Positions 24,261 through 36,945 of a DNA stretch of 64,000 nucleotides are shown in pieces; the stretch's first letter is position 1, and every line of letters begins with the position of its first letter. This DNA comes from Cordia subcordata (taxonomy: Eukaryota > Streptophyta > Magnoliopsida > Boraginales > Cordiaceae). A program made the position numbers and the translations under genes. The notes beneath the pieces were generated by a model, which was not told the origin of the DNA, did not search any database, and worked only from the letters and a program-made list of their open reading frames with translations. The stretch is from NCBI GenBank assembly GCA_028554755.1, contig JAPTOF010000015.1:12349501-12413500 (forward strand), given 5' to 3'.

Positions 24261-24548
24261 GAGAATGATATCACCATTCTGGGCCCAGGTCGATTGGTTG
24301 CTGAGGGTGTTGGTCGTGTCCCGCTGCTTGACGTGCATGTCTTCTTGCTGCAGAGACACTAATCCCGCTAGTATGCAACCCTCCCATAATATAATTCACC
24401 GTTCGCTCTCACTGTGGCAGATTTGGTGGCGGATCTCAGCTTTCTGCTTCCCATCTTGTCGAGCCAGGGTCTACTTCCCTTTGTCGAAAAGGAATTCAGT
24501 CAAATATCCCTTTTTTAATAATTCGGCCACTTCTTACTTAAGGCCATT

Positions 24549-25428
24549 GCACTCCTCTGTGGTGTGATCGTGATCTCCATAAAATTCGCACCACTTCGAC
24601 CTGTCCCTCATTTCTGAGGGCGCTCTTAACTTCATAGGCCATTTTACTGCGTTCCCCATGGACTTCAAGGTGTGAACAAGTTCAGATGGGGTCACAGAAA
24701 GGTTATATTCTGGAGCTTCTGCTTTTCACTCTGGACCCCCGATCAAGAGGTCGTCTTTTATCACGTGACCTCCCATCAGTGATTTTACATTCGCGCTGAC
24801 TCCTAAGGGAGTAAGGTTCGTGCCTCCTTAACGTGTGACTCATGTGGAGATCTTCTAACCCATGATTCGGGAAGGTCCGGTACAGGTTGGCGCAGTCATC
24901 CTCCCATTTAATCTGTGCCCATGCCTTTGCAAGGGCATCCTCCATAGTCTTGGAAGGATACTTCGTAAGCTCCTTGGAAAGGTTTAAATCTGGAAAGAGT
25001 CCCTTTCGAAGGGCAGAAACTACCGTGGCCATGTTGCATTGGGGTATGGATGCCTTTTCCTTGTTAAAACTTTCTACATAATCCCTGAGGGTTTCTCCCC
25101 TTCTTTGTACAATCAGGTATAGATCATTTGGCTGTTTTTCCAACTTTTTACTGCTTGCATATTGCTCGACGAACATGTCAGTCAACTGAGCAACAGAGGA
25201 TATGCACCCGTTTGGGAGGTTAGTATACCATTGCAGCGCAAGACCTGTTAGACTCAAACCAAAACTCTTGCACATGCATGCTTCTCTTTTATCACGGGGA
25301 ATTGCTACGGTATACATCTTCCATTTGTACTGCATTATATGGTTATCGGGGTCCGTGGTCCTGTCGAAAGGTTTTATATTCAAGAAAGAAAACTTGGCGG
25401 GCAAGTCTACCATCACAATGGCGTCCAT
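24549..25428 (-). pseudogene. Gag of the Tat element
   Basis: A 241-codon open stretch contains the retrotrans_gag core: FSFLNIKPFDRTTDPDNHI, SLTGLALQWYTNLP, LTDMFVEQYASSKK and RRGETLRDYVESFNKEKA. It stops before the nucleic-acid-binding knuckle, which is still visible in another register as CEFYGDHDHTTEEC (24,549-24,590), a C-x3-x-H-H-C form usual in Tat gag. Sequence upstream to about 25,990 is the broken N-terminal part and leader. Confidence 0.85.
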
Positions 25429-25999
25429 GAAATGAGACTCTGCATAGCTGTCAGCAGCGCTTCTTTTAATAAGAATGGGTACTCCTAGAATTCTTTAGAT
25501 CAGATATTCTAATTCAGCAAATCGCCTGAGTACGTCTGGGCGTGACCCCTCTCTTATGGCAGCCAAATTCTTCTCTAACATCTTCTGCTGGCTCGAAGGA
25601 CCGACCCCGTTGATGCTGGTTATAATAGTAGTTGTATGGCTACATTGGTTCCGGCTGATTGGATTCCACCTCTAGGGGTCTGGAAATGTGTGGAATTTAG
25701 TGACTGCATCGGATCCACCGACTCAATCAGCACGACTTTCCCTTTGTCTCAGGGCACTGCATTTGCTAGGAAAACGTTGACCTTCTCGAACAGGTCTAGG
25801 TTCTCTTGTGTATCGCATTGTTTTCTGCTTCCATGTCTTTAAACTTGTTCTTATACATTGCAATCTTCTCTTCATATGCCACTATCTTTGCTAAGACAAC
25901 TTTTAGGTTGGCGTCCTCACTGGTGCTGGGGTCGAACATCTTTGAGTTGCTAGCTGGGAGCAATCGTATCGTTTCTAGTTACAACGCTGGTCACCATCA

Positions 26000-26017
26000 G
26001 CCTCACGGTGGGCGCCA
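26000..26017 (-). other. Primer-binding site, tRNA-Lys type
   Basis: On the minus strand TGGCGCCCACCGTGAGGC starts three bases inside the 5' LTR. It matches the 3' end of plant tRNA-Lys at 17 of 18 positions (TGGCGCCCACCGTGGGGC expected). Confidence 0.8.
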
Positions 26018-26020
26018 AAT

Positions 26021-26511
26021 TGTAGAGGGTAGTTTCTACAATTTCGGAAAAAATTGATTGGGCTCCGACAACCTGCAAGATCAAAAAACAAAATGAGTAG
26101 CGGAAAGTCTTGACACCGGTGTGGTGCTGGCCAAAGGTTCTCCGACGCTCAAATTAGTGTTTCGATCGGATAAAGAATCAGAGATAATTACGGGAAAAGC
26201 TAAAAGGGAACATATCTGTGGAAGGGTCAGATTGGCCTTTGTCTCCTGATAACCTGTGGTTTTATAACCTCTGGGAAAGTCCTTCGCGCGTTTAAGAGAC
26301 TTACGCTCGATCCGAACTCTACCTAGCATGCACATCCTTTTGTCAAAACGCTTAGCTTTATCCTCTTGGAGCTTATCATTTCTTGATAATGTTTACATGA
26401 GAATCGAATTCTATATGGATTTCATTCTTTAGGCCTCCAGGGAAATGACCTTACTAATTGGGCCACAAAATTAAAATGGGCCTTGATACCCAGCTAATTT
26501 TAGCCACAACA
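26021..26511 (-). repeat. 5' LTR of the Tat element
   Basis: Partner of 13,503-13,993, same length, TGTAGAGGGTAGTTTCTAC start and GCCACAACA end, followed by the CTAAA duplication. Confidence 0.92.
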
Positions 26512-26516
26512 CTAAA

Positions 26517-27180
26517 CTTATTTTTTGATGGGAGAAAAGAAGTTCTTATTTTCTTTGTTATAGCTACAGAGATTTTTCTAGCTACAACTGTGTAAACTTT
26601 TTGCCAAAAAAAAAAAAACTTCATGTAAAATGTATATGACAAAGAAAGAGAGTGATGACCTATGCTAGCTTTTATAGGTGCACGTAAAGCTATCTAAATG
26701 CATTTACAACGAAGTGCAACTTCCACGTCAATAAAACTCTTAGGATAGTTAGGATTCTCAGAGTTTGAAGCCACTTACAAGTTTACATCACATTCAAACT
26801 CTAACCTAACCACCTTAGCCTATTAATATGACTATTCTTTTGCATGACTATCGAGCCACACGGATAGCCCAAACAAGCACACACTGCATCTTTTCAGGCC
26901 TACATTAGTTGCCACCTAGCCATAAGTCTAAAGTGAAGATTAAGTCTTAATAGATAATATAGAGTTCTAAGGTAATTGAAATACCTTATTCAAACTCTAA
27001 TGCTACATACTTAATCCAAAAGATTTCTTTGACTGGCAACTTAGGTATCCCCACAACTCCAGAGGTGAAGAATTATAATCCTAACAAACCTTTGTATTGT
27101 TTTGGGACAATAGAAAAGGACTAAACTTTTCCTACAACCAAAAGTCCTAGGGCAAATAGGATTTTCCCTTTATTACTCAT
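26517..27180. other. Non-coding stretch between elements
   Basis: Directly continues the sequence interrupted by the Tat element. No ORF with recognisable motifs. Confidence 0.35.
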
Positions 27181-28177
27181 TGTTGATGTTACATTATGAT
27201 TGATGATGTTTTGATGATAAAATTATAGTTAACTACGAAAGTGCTTCAATTGCTTATGCTATGTAATAGTGTTTGATTATGCTTAAAATGTTTTTTCAAT
27301 AGTTATTAAAGCTTGTTCTTGCTTAGATAAGCTTAACATCCTTCAAAGATGAAGAAAGATGATATAAAGAGAAAGAGGAGACATAAAAGATACTAGCTTT
27401 TGCTCTTTTATGTCGTTTGCCTTATTTTTAAGAATTATTGTTCTTTTTCTTGAATAATTGCTTAAACATGTTGTCTACCCTGATTGACAATTAAGGAATG
27501 CTATTTGAAGAATTCTTAAATGATTTTTCACTTTAAACTTCAAAAGTATTTGAAAAAGGTTTCTATAGGGTAAGTCTACTTAAATTTTGGACTTATTGGT
27601 CGTACTAGCCGAAAGGAGGGACAAATCAATTAATGCTCTGCTCCAGAATAAGGGTTCAAGAATTTTTTCTCACTAACCTATCCGATTAGACCAATAAATT
27701 GACAGACTTGACTGACCAGTTGTTCCAATGATGGAAAAAGTTGGCATCCGTCACACACCCGATTGACTAACTCTACCAACCAGCAGATAGAGGGTTTTTG
27801 AAAAAGCTACATTTTTTATCGTTGGAACTTTCATGTAAATGTCTTTCACCTTTCTTACTCCATACATGAGAACAATTGAAACAAACACTTTTTCAAGACA
27901 CTTCTATGCTTTTAATCATCTCAAAGGCTTGAAAATCACCTCTCTTGAGCCGTAATTGTCACAATCACTTAAGCGAACAAAGAGCTTTGTTTGTGCTATC
28001 TACTCTTGTGGTGTTGCTTTTCTTTGAAACACACTCTTGTATACGAACTCTTGATATTACACACTTTGGGCTAGATCATATTGTAAAAATATTTGTATTT
28101 GCTAAAGTATGGGGAAATCCTTGGCATTAGGATACACTTGAGTTCTTTGAAGGAGAACTTCAAAGAGGTATAATGTT

Positions 28178-29946
28178 TGTTGGGATTGCATGCCCTAAAG
28201 GCTACAAAGCATAAGGTGATTACTTGATACCAGACATAATTTGCTCATGATATTGTTCATATGATTGAGTTCTACTCACCAGATTCTCTCTATTTGTCAT
28301 TGGTGCAAAATATGAAGGTCTAATCATATAGAACAATGCCTTGGGTATGTAGTGAGGCTGGATGCACAGTAGGTTCAAGTCTAGATTTGCCGATATCATA
28401 AATTGGTCCATATCCAGATGGTAGTGTTAGGAACTCTACTGGGACAAGGCTATAGTGGGAGAGTCTCCTTGAAAGAGTGATCTACCTAGGTCATTACATG
28501 GTTTTCTGGACTACGCTCATATTACATGTGTCATGCATGGGATTAGGCCACTCTGAGTACGTCTTCTGGGAACCGTAACGTCATATATAGAAGATAAGAT
28601 ACTCAAAGCTTCCGAGTGACCAATGCTCTTAATCTTTAGCATGTATGGATAAACTAACTAAGGGTATAACATTTTGATGTACCATAAAGAAAGGTCTTGT
28701 GTGGTAAGATTATCTACCTCGTACGTTGGGTGTTGTATTTTAATTAGTTAGGACATGAATATGTAACAGCAGAATTTATGTGCCGCCTGAATCTATCCAC
28801 TTGATCACCACAAATCTAGTACTAGTGATACTGCCCTTTAGGGGCATATCGATCATTTGGCTTATGGGTCGCTCCCTAGATCAAGAGATCTGTGACCAGT
28901 GGATGATCATTATATGGACTAGAGATTCCAAGGTTCTAGATGTAGTCTTAGAGGAGATGATACTTGTAAGAACCGATCTTGACTACAGGTATACATAGAC
29001 GGGTGTTTTGGTTATTTCACTCAGTTGGTCAAAGATAGAGACCACCGAAGTGGGTGACGAGCTCCTTCTTCGCTAGTAATTATCCTTAGAGTGCAACTTT
29101 GGTTTTCTAGTGGAAATAAACCTAGGTCAAAATGGCCTTAGTATCGCCAAAGCAGTGGCAAGGGCATTTTGGTCATTTTGGGAGCCAAGGGTAATTATGT
29201 CTTTTGGTCCCTCTACTAGCCCATACTCTATTGGATACATTAATTGAGATAAATTAATTATGTGGATTGCTTAATTGAGATTTGAGTTTAGAATTAAGAA
29301 AGGATTTAATTATTCGAGTCTTCTTATTATAACTCATGGATATCTTAATTAGATAAGCTAGTCCTATATGGAAGATATTTAGTATGTGAGATGGAATATT
29401 TGGGATAGCCATATCAGTAAGGAATATTCCATTTCTAGAAGGACTAAGAAAGGGTATTATGGTGAAACATAATATTCTAGGAATCTTATCCTTATTAGGG
29501 TTGCTTCGTACTATAAATAGTACAAGATAGGTATAATTAATACAAGATAGTGAGATATTTTTCTTGGTAGGTATGTGCAGGACTTTTCACTTAATAACAC
29601 CAAGAATACACACTAGATTCTATAAACTCAATTTAGCCTTAAAAATTGCTTGCCACTATATAGCAAATTGTATCCTAGCAATAGAGATTTGGAAATAATG
29701 GAAAAGACCACTAAGAGATTAATAGAAGGCGGATATTACGTGAAGCAGCCATTTTTGCATCCAAGTCATACTATGAGGGTAACAGGTTTTAACTTTACTC
29801 TTGTGTTTTGTTTGATTGTGGTACCCATGTGTAAAATAGATTTTATTTATGCTATATTTTTGCTCCCATTGTTTTAAAATATGAGTTTGATTTTTTTTTA
29901 AATCTATAATAAAAACTAGTCGTGCGAATAATATCTTGATCCAACA
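28178..29946 (+). mobile_element. Probable solo LTR, 1.77 kb
   Basis: Begins TGTTGGGATTGCATGCCC and ends GATCCAACA, giving TGTTGG/CCAACA inverted ends. GTTTGT occurs on both sides of the insert, and the host LTR appears to continue across it, though the exact border of insert and duplication is ambiguous. A TATA-like CTATAAATAGT lies at about 29,511-29,521. No gag/pol is present. Another reading is a large non-coding element without internal region. Confidence 0.55.
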
Positions 29947-29982
29947 GGTTTGTACCCTACCAATATTTGAAAAAGAATTGAT

Positions 29983-30248
29983 TGTTTAAGTAGAAAGAAT
30001 CATAGATGAAGAGGATTGATTTCTATTAACTGAAGAAAAATTTACATAAGAGCTCAGATATTTATAATTAAGCTGAGCTAATATCAATACATGAATTAGT
30101 GGATGATAACTATCCACTTAGGTAGTTATCTTAACCAACTAGCTGACTTTAACCATAACAAACTTCCACTTCCTTAACTAATTGCTTAACTTGCCTTGAC
30201 TTCATGCTTTTAGTTGCTATGGCACATGAGCTAAAATATTCCTTCGCA
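29983..30248 (-). repeat. 3' LTR of the copia element
   Basis: 266 bp, same length as the repeat at 34,715-34,980 and clearly similar along its whole length with scattered substitutions. Confidence 0.9.
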
Positions 30249-30249
30249 A

Positions 30250-31900
30250 CCCCCTTCAAGCTGAACCTTAGGTAATGCTAAGGAAAGCTTAGATTTAAAC
30301 ACAGCAAATCTAGCATTTAGTAGAGATTTGGTAAAAATTACAGCCATCTGCTCTTCAGTGGGAATGTGAGACAGAAAAGCTACTTAAAAGTGACTTCTTC
30401 ATGCATAAAATGGTAATCAATTTTGATGTGTTTGGTTCATGAAATACAGGATTTGAAGCAAGAGTTAGAGTAGAAATCGAGTCATTTATCAAGCTAGGTG
30501 TAGTGAAAGGGATATGCAAATCTCACAGCAAATAAGCCAACCACTTCACCTTAGTTGCAGCCCTATGCAAGAGCCCTATACTCAGCCTCTTTAGATGATC
30601 TTGCTACAGTTGCTTACTTTTTTAGAGCACCAAAAGATCAGGTTTGGTCCTAGGAACACATAACAGCCAGTGGTAGACTTTCGAGTTAAAAGATCATTAG
30701 CCTAATGGCTATCACAATAAGCTTGAACTTGAAAAGAACCTTTCAAAAAATGTAATCCTTGATGCAGTGTACCCTTCACAAATCTGAGAATTCTTTTCAA
30801 AGCATCAAAATCTGCATTAGTGGGATGATGCACACACTGAATTTATAGCAAATTGGATATCTGGCCTAGTAATAATAAGATATTGAGGAGCCTCTGCTGG
30901 GCTTCTGAAGGTAATTAGATTGGCAGAAGGCAATTCAGAGTTCTAATTATGAGGTGTATACTTAGAAAGACAAAGATTTACACTTGCTTTACATTCTGAG
31001 TAGCCTATTTTTTTTAGAAGATCCTTAGCATATTTGCTTTAATGAAGCACAAGAAAGCTGCCAGTACAAGAGACTTTTGTACTTAGAAAATATGATAAGG
31101 ATCCTAAATCCTTCATAGCAAACTTTGATGCCATAGCATTGACTAGCTCAGTAATAAGCTAAGATGAACTGCTAGTAATGATAAGGTCATCTACATAAAC
31201 TATTACTATGACAATAGTAGTTTTAGTAGCTAAAACAAAGAGGTAAGTGTCTGCATTGTTATAGTGGAACCCTTAATGAGAAAAGAGAAGAGCATGTGAT
31301 ACCATGCTCTTAGATCCTGTTTTGGGCCATAAAGAGACTTCTACAAGTTGCAAACAAATTGAGGCTTTTCAGGACCCTCAAAGCCTTAAGGCTATTACAT
31401 ATAAACTATCTCAAAAAGTGCTCTATAGAGGAACACATTTGTGACATCTAGCTGTCTTAATGTCCACTTAAAATGCAGGGCAAAAGCAACCACAAGGCAA
31501 ACAGTCTGAGGCTTTACTATAGGGCTAAAAGTTCCACTATTGTCCAGTCCTTACTCTTGGTGAAAGCCCTTTGCAACCAGCTTGGCTTTAAATCTAGCGA
31601 TGGATCCATTTAAGTGTCTCTTGATCCTGAACACCCATTTGCAACCTATTATACTAAAATCCAAGTTTGCTATTTTTGAAAGGCAGTAAACCCTTCCTTC
31701 ATAGCTTGCAGCTAGTGAGCATATTTTGACGCTTCTTTGAAGGAAATTAGTCCAGTTAAAGATGGCATTAAGATAGTGGAATGTAGAGTATATCTAGCAA
31801 GGAAGGTAGCAAAGAGCCAATTTTAGACCTAATAACCATATGGGGTTAAGGTAGAAGTTGAGACGGGTCAGAGAAAAGAGATTCATGATCTGCAAAAGTA
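30250..31900 (-). pseudogene. Copia RT and RNase H relic
   Basis: Minus-strand fragments in shifting frames: an ALYGPKQ-like segment (about 31,300), then HHPTNADFDALKRILRFVKG (about 30,770-30,830), DLLTRKSTTGCYVFLG and EAEYRALA near 30,560-30,700. These are RT end and RNase H landmarks of plant copia. Many stops. Confidence 0.75.
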
Positions 31901-32188
31901 GTGTGGGAGCCAAATGATTCAGATGAATCAGCTGGACTAGGAAGTTGATAGAAATCTGCAGTAAGGTCTACTAATGAATCCTTACTATTTAGGAGAGATG
32001 GAAAGTGTGAAGGCATAACTAAATTAAAGACTGAATCAGGGAATTAAGGTATGATAAGAAGAGTTTGTGAAAGAGTGCTGCTATTGACTAGGATAGGCTT
32101 AGCATTAAGATGGAAAGATGGAGGAAATTGATCAAAGGAAAGGCTAAGAATAGAATTGGAAGCATAGGGAATCCAGTTTCAAAAAATT

Positions 32189-33530
32189 TCACATTCCTGG
32201 AAATGTAAACTCTTTTCGTAAAGAGATCCACACATCTATAGCCCTTAGTTGTACCACAAACTCAGAAACACAAAGGGCCATTGCCCTATTTTGAAATATA
32301 TGTTGAGTGTATGGTTTTATCCAAGGAAAGCAAAGGCAACTAAATACTTTAAGAAGAGAGTAATCAGGGATTTGGTTATAAAGGCATTGATAGGGAAATT
32401 TATTTTTCATCTGAAGTAGGCAGTCTATTAATGAGATGATTAGCAGTTGACAGTGTTTCTGGCCAATATTGGCTTGGCAACTTGCAATGGTTAAGGAAAA
32501 GACTGTTTCAATAAGATGAGCATGTTTCCTTTCAACTCTGCCATTTTGTTGAAGGGTATAAGGGCAAGTAGTATGATGTATGGTCCTTTGATTTTGAAAA
32601 GGAGTCCTAAACTAAGTACTTAAAAATTCGCCACCACAACCAGTTCTTAAGATTTTGATAGTAGTGTGAAACTATGTTTGCATCATAGCATTAAAGGGAA
32701 CAAAAGCATGTAAGGCATCAGCTTTAGATTTTAGTGGATATATCCATGAATATCTAGTAAAATCATTTAGAAATATGATGTAATTGAAATCCCACACAAG
32801 ATTTTATAGGAGAAGGTCCCCACAAATCAGAGTGTACATGTTGAAAAGCTACAGTAGTTTTATTTGAAGAAGTAGGAAATAAAAGCTAATGAGACTTAGC
32901 TACAGCATAATCAAAGCATTGATTACAAGAAAATGTCAAAGGAATAAACAAAAAAAAGGAAATGACAGGAGTAGCATGTTTAGAAGGATGCCTCAATCTA
33001 AGATGCCATAATCTTGAAGGAGACTGATTTTGATAAAGACTAAGGCACTGAAAAACTTTAGGTGGAATAGGACCAGAAGCAGCAGAGAAAAAGTGCAAAG
33101 TAGATGGCAATAGGTACAAGCCATTCTCACAAGGGCCCTGGAACTTTACCGTATAAGTGTGATTATCTAGGTTTTGCACTTCCTTAGAATCAAATAAAAT
33201 TATATAGTATATCTTTGGCTAATTGATATACTAAAATAAGATTAGAGGAAATACTAGGGATATAAAGGATATTAGACAAATTTAGAGATGAGTAAGAAAG
33301 AGATATGCTACCCTGGGCATAGCTAGAAATAGAGAATGTATTGCCATCCCTAACAGCTACTGTATCTTGGCCTGTATAAGTATGACATTGCTGTAGCTGA
33401 GCTTTGTCATTTGTGACATGACTTGTTGCTCTAGAATCCAAATACCATTGAGCAGGAGAAGCAGATAGTGATATTTGCATAGTGTAAACTTGAGTGTTGG
33501 CTTTTGGATTGGCGTAGTTTGTGGTATCCA
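32189..33530 (-). pseudogene. Copia protease and integrase relic
   Basis: The protease block WYLDSRATSHVTND (about 33,400-33,450) has Arg where the catalytic D-S-G needs Gly. Pre-integrase and zinc-finger parts follow (SRLWHLRLRHPS, CNQCFDYAVAKSH; 32,886-33,179), then HVHSDLWGPSP. The C-terminal part FNQKPDY-like/LKVFSCLCFPWIKPYTQH lies at 32,189-32,410. Several frameshifts and stops. Confidence 0.8.
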
Positions 33531-33531
33531 G

Positions 33532-34448
33532 TCAATGCCAGCACTCAATAGCTGAGTGATTGAATTTGCCACAAATCTGGCATTTGATGAGGCACCTGTA
33601 CAGATTGAGAGAAACCAGAGTAACTAGATTGAGTGGTGGAAGTAAGCGATCTAGTAAAACCTCCTCTTTGTAGAGCTGATCTTCCTCTCCCTCGTTGTCC
33701 ATAATTTCTATCTCTGTCTCTATTATTAGAGCCTCTTCCAATAATAGTATAAAGCACAGTTTGAGGATCCATAAAAGAGTGCTCGTTAAGAGTCAGAGTG
33801 CGAGAGAAATTGAGATTTAACTCCTCAACGATCAAGATAAGACATAACTTAGTCACAATAACTGGTTCAGATCTCACTCTGACAAAGGCTTTAATTGGAG
33901 CATACTGCTCAGGCAAACCTTTAAGTATATACCAGGCTATATCTTCATCTCTTGTAGGTTTATCTATATTGGCAATAGTATTAGTAATGGATTTTATCCT
34001 ATCAAGATATTGTTGCATAGTAGAAAAACCTTTAGTTAGAATAAAGAGTTGATGTCGAAGTTGATATACATGAGATCTACTAACAAAATGATCATTTTGT
34101 GCAGAGAATCCTAAATTGCAGAGGCAATTTGAAGTCAAACAACTTGAGAAAATACAACAAGTTGCAAAGAGGCAAATAAACAATCTTTGAGATGATCATT
34201 AATAGCTTGCCAAAGAGTATATGCTAGATTTACTTCATCAATACCAGCAGCATACTTTACAATTGGAGCAGGACATGGCGATTCACCATTGACGTGTTTT
34301 AGAAGATGATATGCTTTGAATAACGCTTCCATTTGTATTTTTCCCATCAAGAAATTATTGTTATCAAGTTTGTTATGAAGCATAGTACTAAATTTTGCAT
34401 AAACAGTTTAAAAGTTGCAGGAAGCTGAATCTCAATTTTGTCATCCAT
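33532..34448 (-). pseudogene. Copia gag relic
   Basis: N-terminus begins at a probable ATG near 34,448, shifts frame, and continues as NKLDNNNFLMGKIQMEALF, then AYTLWQAINDHLK and SHVYQLRHQLFILTKG. Next are MQQYLDRIKSITNTI and LPEQYAPIKAFV (UBN2-type gag). The knuckle CQICGKFNHSAIEC is intact in a shifted frame at 33,540-33,580. An RG-rich linker precedes it. Confidence 0.82.
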
Positions 34449-34714
34449 GGTAATACTTTAGATTAGAAATCAACTAATAAAGGATTGAAAAACAAAAAAA
34501 TACCAAACCTCAGTGATTAAGAGAGAAAGGGAAATCTCGAACAACTTAATCTGAAGCTTTGATAGTTTGTTAATAGCAGAAACCCTAAGCTACCTCCAGC
34601 TCTCAATCGACCATTACAATTTCTGATGAATTTTATCAGTGATGTAGCTTAGAGAAGCTCAGTGTTGTGGCGAAATCTCTGATTTCATGAAAAAATTGCC
34701 CACTCTAGATACCA

Positions 34715-34980
34715 TGTTTAAGTAGAGATAATCATAGATGAAGAGGATTGATTTCTATTAATTGAAGAAGAATTTACATAAGAACTTATATATTTATACT
34801 TAAGCTGAGCTAACATAAATACATGAATTAGTCTATGACAGCTGTCCACTTGGGTAGTTATCTTAACTAGCTAGCTGACTCTAACCATAACAAACTTCCA
34901 CTTCCTTAACTAAGTGGTTGACTTGTCTTGACTTCATGCTTCCAGCTGCTACAACAAATGAGTTGAAATATTCCTTAGCA
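34715..34980 (-). repeat. 5' LTR of the copia element
   Basis: Partner of the repeat at 29,983-30,248; the primer-binding site lies just to its left. Confidence 0.9.
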
Positions 34981-35292
34981 TTGACATCAAGCGGAAGGTG
35001 TTGTGAGGTCCTTAGGGGAAAATTCTTGGGCGGCAGATGTAGGCATGGGTGGACCATTTAAAAATTAATGTCTTTCTCAATTACTCTTTGCTCATTTGCT
35101 AGTTTTATATTCGAAGTGTTTGATAATTTTCTTGTGTAACCATACTTGTGTTTATTTGAGGTTTTTGTTGCAAAAAAATTATCATAATCTTAATTCTCCC
35201 AGCTTCCCTTCTGCCCACTTCTCCCTCTTAAGATTATTAGCTCCTTATATTTGGTATCTAAAGCTAAGGTTCTACGAATAGTTTAATGACAA

Positions 35293-35980
35293 GTAGAATT
35301 AATGTGGCAAATAATAATAATCAAATTTTTCTTGAAGGTCAATCTATTAATGAAGCACTTTGGTTGGTGGTCTTAATTATTGTTTTTGGAAGATGAGAAT
35401 GGAAATTTTTATTCAAGCAAATGACTATAAAGCATAGAAAGTTATTGAAAGGAAAGTAATTGAAAATAGACCACAACTTCCTATGAAAGGTGAGATGATA
35501 TGAGAGTCTTGAAATTAGAAGGGGATGGGATTATAGAGATTATAAACTTGTTAAGTTGAATGTTAAAACTTTGCATTCATTATGTGCTTCTTAAAATGAC
35601 ACCGACTCTTGTAAAACCACAGGTTGTGAATTAGCTAAAGAGATATGGATCAACTTAAAGTAACCTATGAAGGAAAAAAAGAAACAAATAAAAGAATCCA
35701 GATAAACATCCTTGGGCACAAATATGAACATTTCAAGATGCTTCTAGATGAGAATATTGAACAAATATTTTCTAGATATGTAGAAATTACTAACAATCTC
35801 AAAGGGAAAGATTATTCTAATACAAATATGATAAGAAAATTTCTAAGAAGTTTGCCATCCTCAATATTTTTCTATATTAGGTGGTATTCTAATTCTAAAT
35901 TCAAAAAAATAATTAATATAATTCTACCTCCAGAAAATTTAAATTCTATTTCAATAAATTTTAATTCTTTCATTTAAATT
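35293..35980 (+). pseudogene. Copia gag fragment of the old element
   Basis: After the primer site the plus strand reads NNNNQIFLEGQSINEALW, then CFWKMRMEIFIQANDYKAW, an N-terminal copia gag (UBN2/DUF4219 type). After frameshifts it continues at 35,645-35,977 with QINILGHKYEHFKMLLDENI and RKFLRSLPSSI. The coding part stops in AT-rich sequence, so the rest of the element is lost or displaced. Confidence 0.7.
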
Positions 35981-36425
35981 TTAAATTCTAGTCCTAAAAT
36001 ACAATTGAATTCAATCAAATTAAATTATAAGTTTAAAATTCTAAATTATTTATTTTTGAATTTTAATTCTAATAATAAATTAAAAAAAAATTAATTCTAA
36101 ATTATAATAGTGTTTTCCTATTATGCAATGAATTTCGTGAGATGCTAATATTTATAATTACTCCCGTGGCACTAACTCCAACAATTGTAATCTCTATCAC
36201 ACTAAATCTAAATGATAATACTTAATATCCTTAACTCCAACAATATACAACTTTCTTTTTATTTTTATTTTCTGGTTTAAAACTTTTGGGTATTGCACAT
36301 GTGATGATACTGGAGAAATTATGTGGTAAAAGAAATGTATAGTTAAGAGACTTTAATCTTCTTGGCCAAAAATGCATCTCTATTTTCACATTTTACAAAC
36401 TTGCATTCATCTATATCTATCTATA
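35981..36425. other. AT-rich non-coding stretch
   Basis: Runs of AATTCTAAATT-type sequence; no gene or clear element structure. Confidence 0.4.
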
Positions 36426-36670
36426 TCTATACTATATATAAAAGTTATACTTTTTTAGCAAATGTAAAAGTGCCATGTTTAAGCAATGTGAGTGCCATTC
36501 AGCACTTACATGGCATGGTTATTTTATTTTTATTTAATTTATTTCTACTTTCTTATCTTTATGAATATACATTATTAGCTTTAATTGAAATATTAAATGG
36601 TTAATGAATTAATGCTTAAGATTAAATTCATTCATTCATAAATTTCAAAAGGTTCCTTTCTTATTATAGG

Positions 36671-36711
<41 letters not shown>

Positions 36712-36945
36712 TTTAATTTAAAATTTTAATTACTAATTAATTAATGCTTAAAAGCCTTAAAGTATTTTTTATTTGTGGATTATAAAAATTAAACCTGAGT
36801 AAATTTAACGTTTATTCTTTAAAAATATCCATGCAGGATACAAAATACTCATGACTAAAATCTTCATAAGCTATTAAAAATAAATAAATTCAACTTTTTC
36901 TATCAAAAAAGAAATCTGTGCATAGCACGGATGAAAAAGCGCTAG
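36426..36945 (+). mobile_element. Non-autonomous Helitron, 520 bp
   Basis: Starts TCTATACTATATATAAAAGT, preceded by A, and ends CTAG followed by T. Ahead of the end is a short hairpin CTGTGC-ATA-GCACGG (36,916-36,930, one G-T pair). A|TC...CTRR|T with a subterminal hairpin is the Helitron signature. No target duplication, no coding. A (TA)n run lies inside (about 36,675-36,704). Confidence 0.78.

Larger units (their letters stand above)
13503..26511 (-). mobile_element. Tat-lineage Ty3/gypsy LTR retrotransposon, nearly full length
   Basis: A 13.0-kb element with 491-bp LTRs of TG...CA type, flanked by a perfect CTAAA target duplication (13,498-13,502 and 26,512-26,516). On the minus strand the order is primer site, gag, protease, RT, RNase H, a second archaeal-type RNase H, integrase, then a long 3' region holding an antisense ORF region. 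The extra RNase H and the long 3' region with antisense coding are hallmarks of the Tat group (Ogre, Retand, Grande relatives). Many stops and frameshifts, dozens of differences between the LTRs and a 1.6-kb insertion inside the protease show an old, inactive copy. Confidence 0.92.
29983..34980 (-). mobile_element. Ty1/copia retrotransposon, full-length but defective
   Basis: 5.0 kb with 266-bp LTRs (TGTTTAAGTAGA...CCTT[C/A]GCA) and a near-perfect 5-bp target duplication (TTGAT/TTGAC). On the minus strand an imperfect primer site TGGTATCTAGAGTGGGC adjoins the 5' LTR. The purine tract TTGAAGGGGGT adjoins the 3' LTR. Gag, protease, integrase, RT and RNase H follow in copia order, all broken by stops and frameshifts. 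Confidence 0.9.
27181..35250 (+). mobile_element. Old copia 5' LTR, interrupted by two nested elements
   Basis: Starts TGTTGATGTTACATTATG, in the manner of long copia LTRs. Its parts are 27,181-28,177, about 29,948-29,982 and 34,981-35,250, together about 1.3 kb. It ends immediately before a degenerate initiator-tRNA-Met primer site TGGTATCTAAAGCT (35,252-35,265), followed by a copia gag in the same direction. The inserts are a probable solo LTR and a complete copia element, each with a duplication at its borders. No 3' LTR partner was recognised in the window. Confidence 0.6.

Noticed and set aside
26000..26017. tRNA gene near the Tat 5' LTR
   Set aside because: Only the 18-base complement of a tRNA-Lys 3' end is present, in the place of a primer-binding site; no cloverleaf surrounds it.
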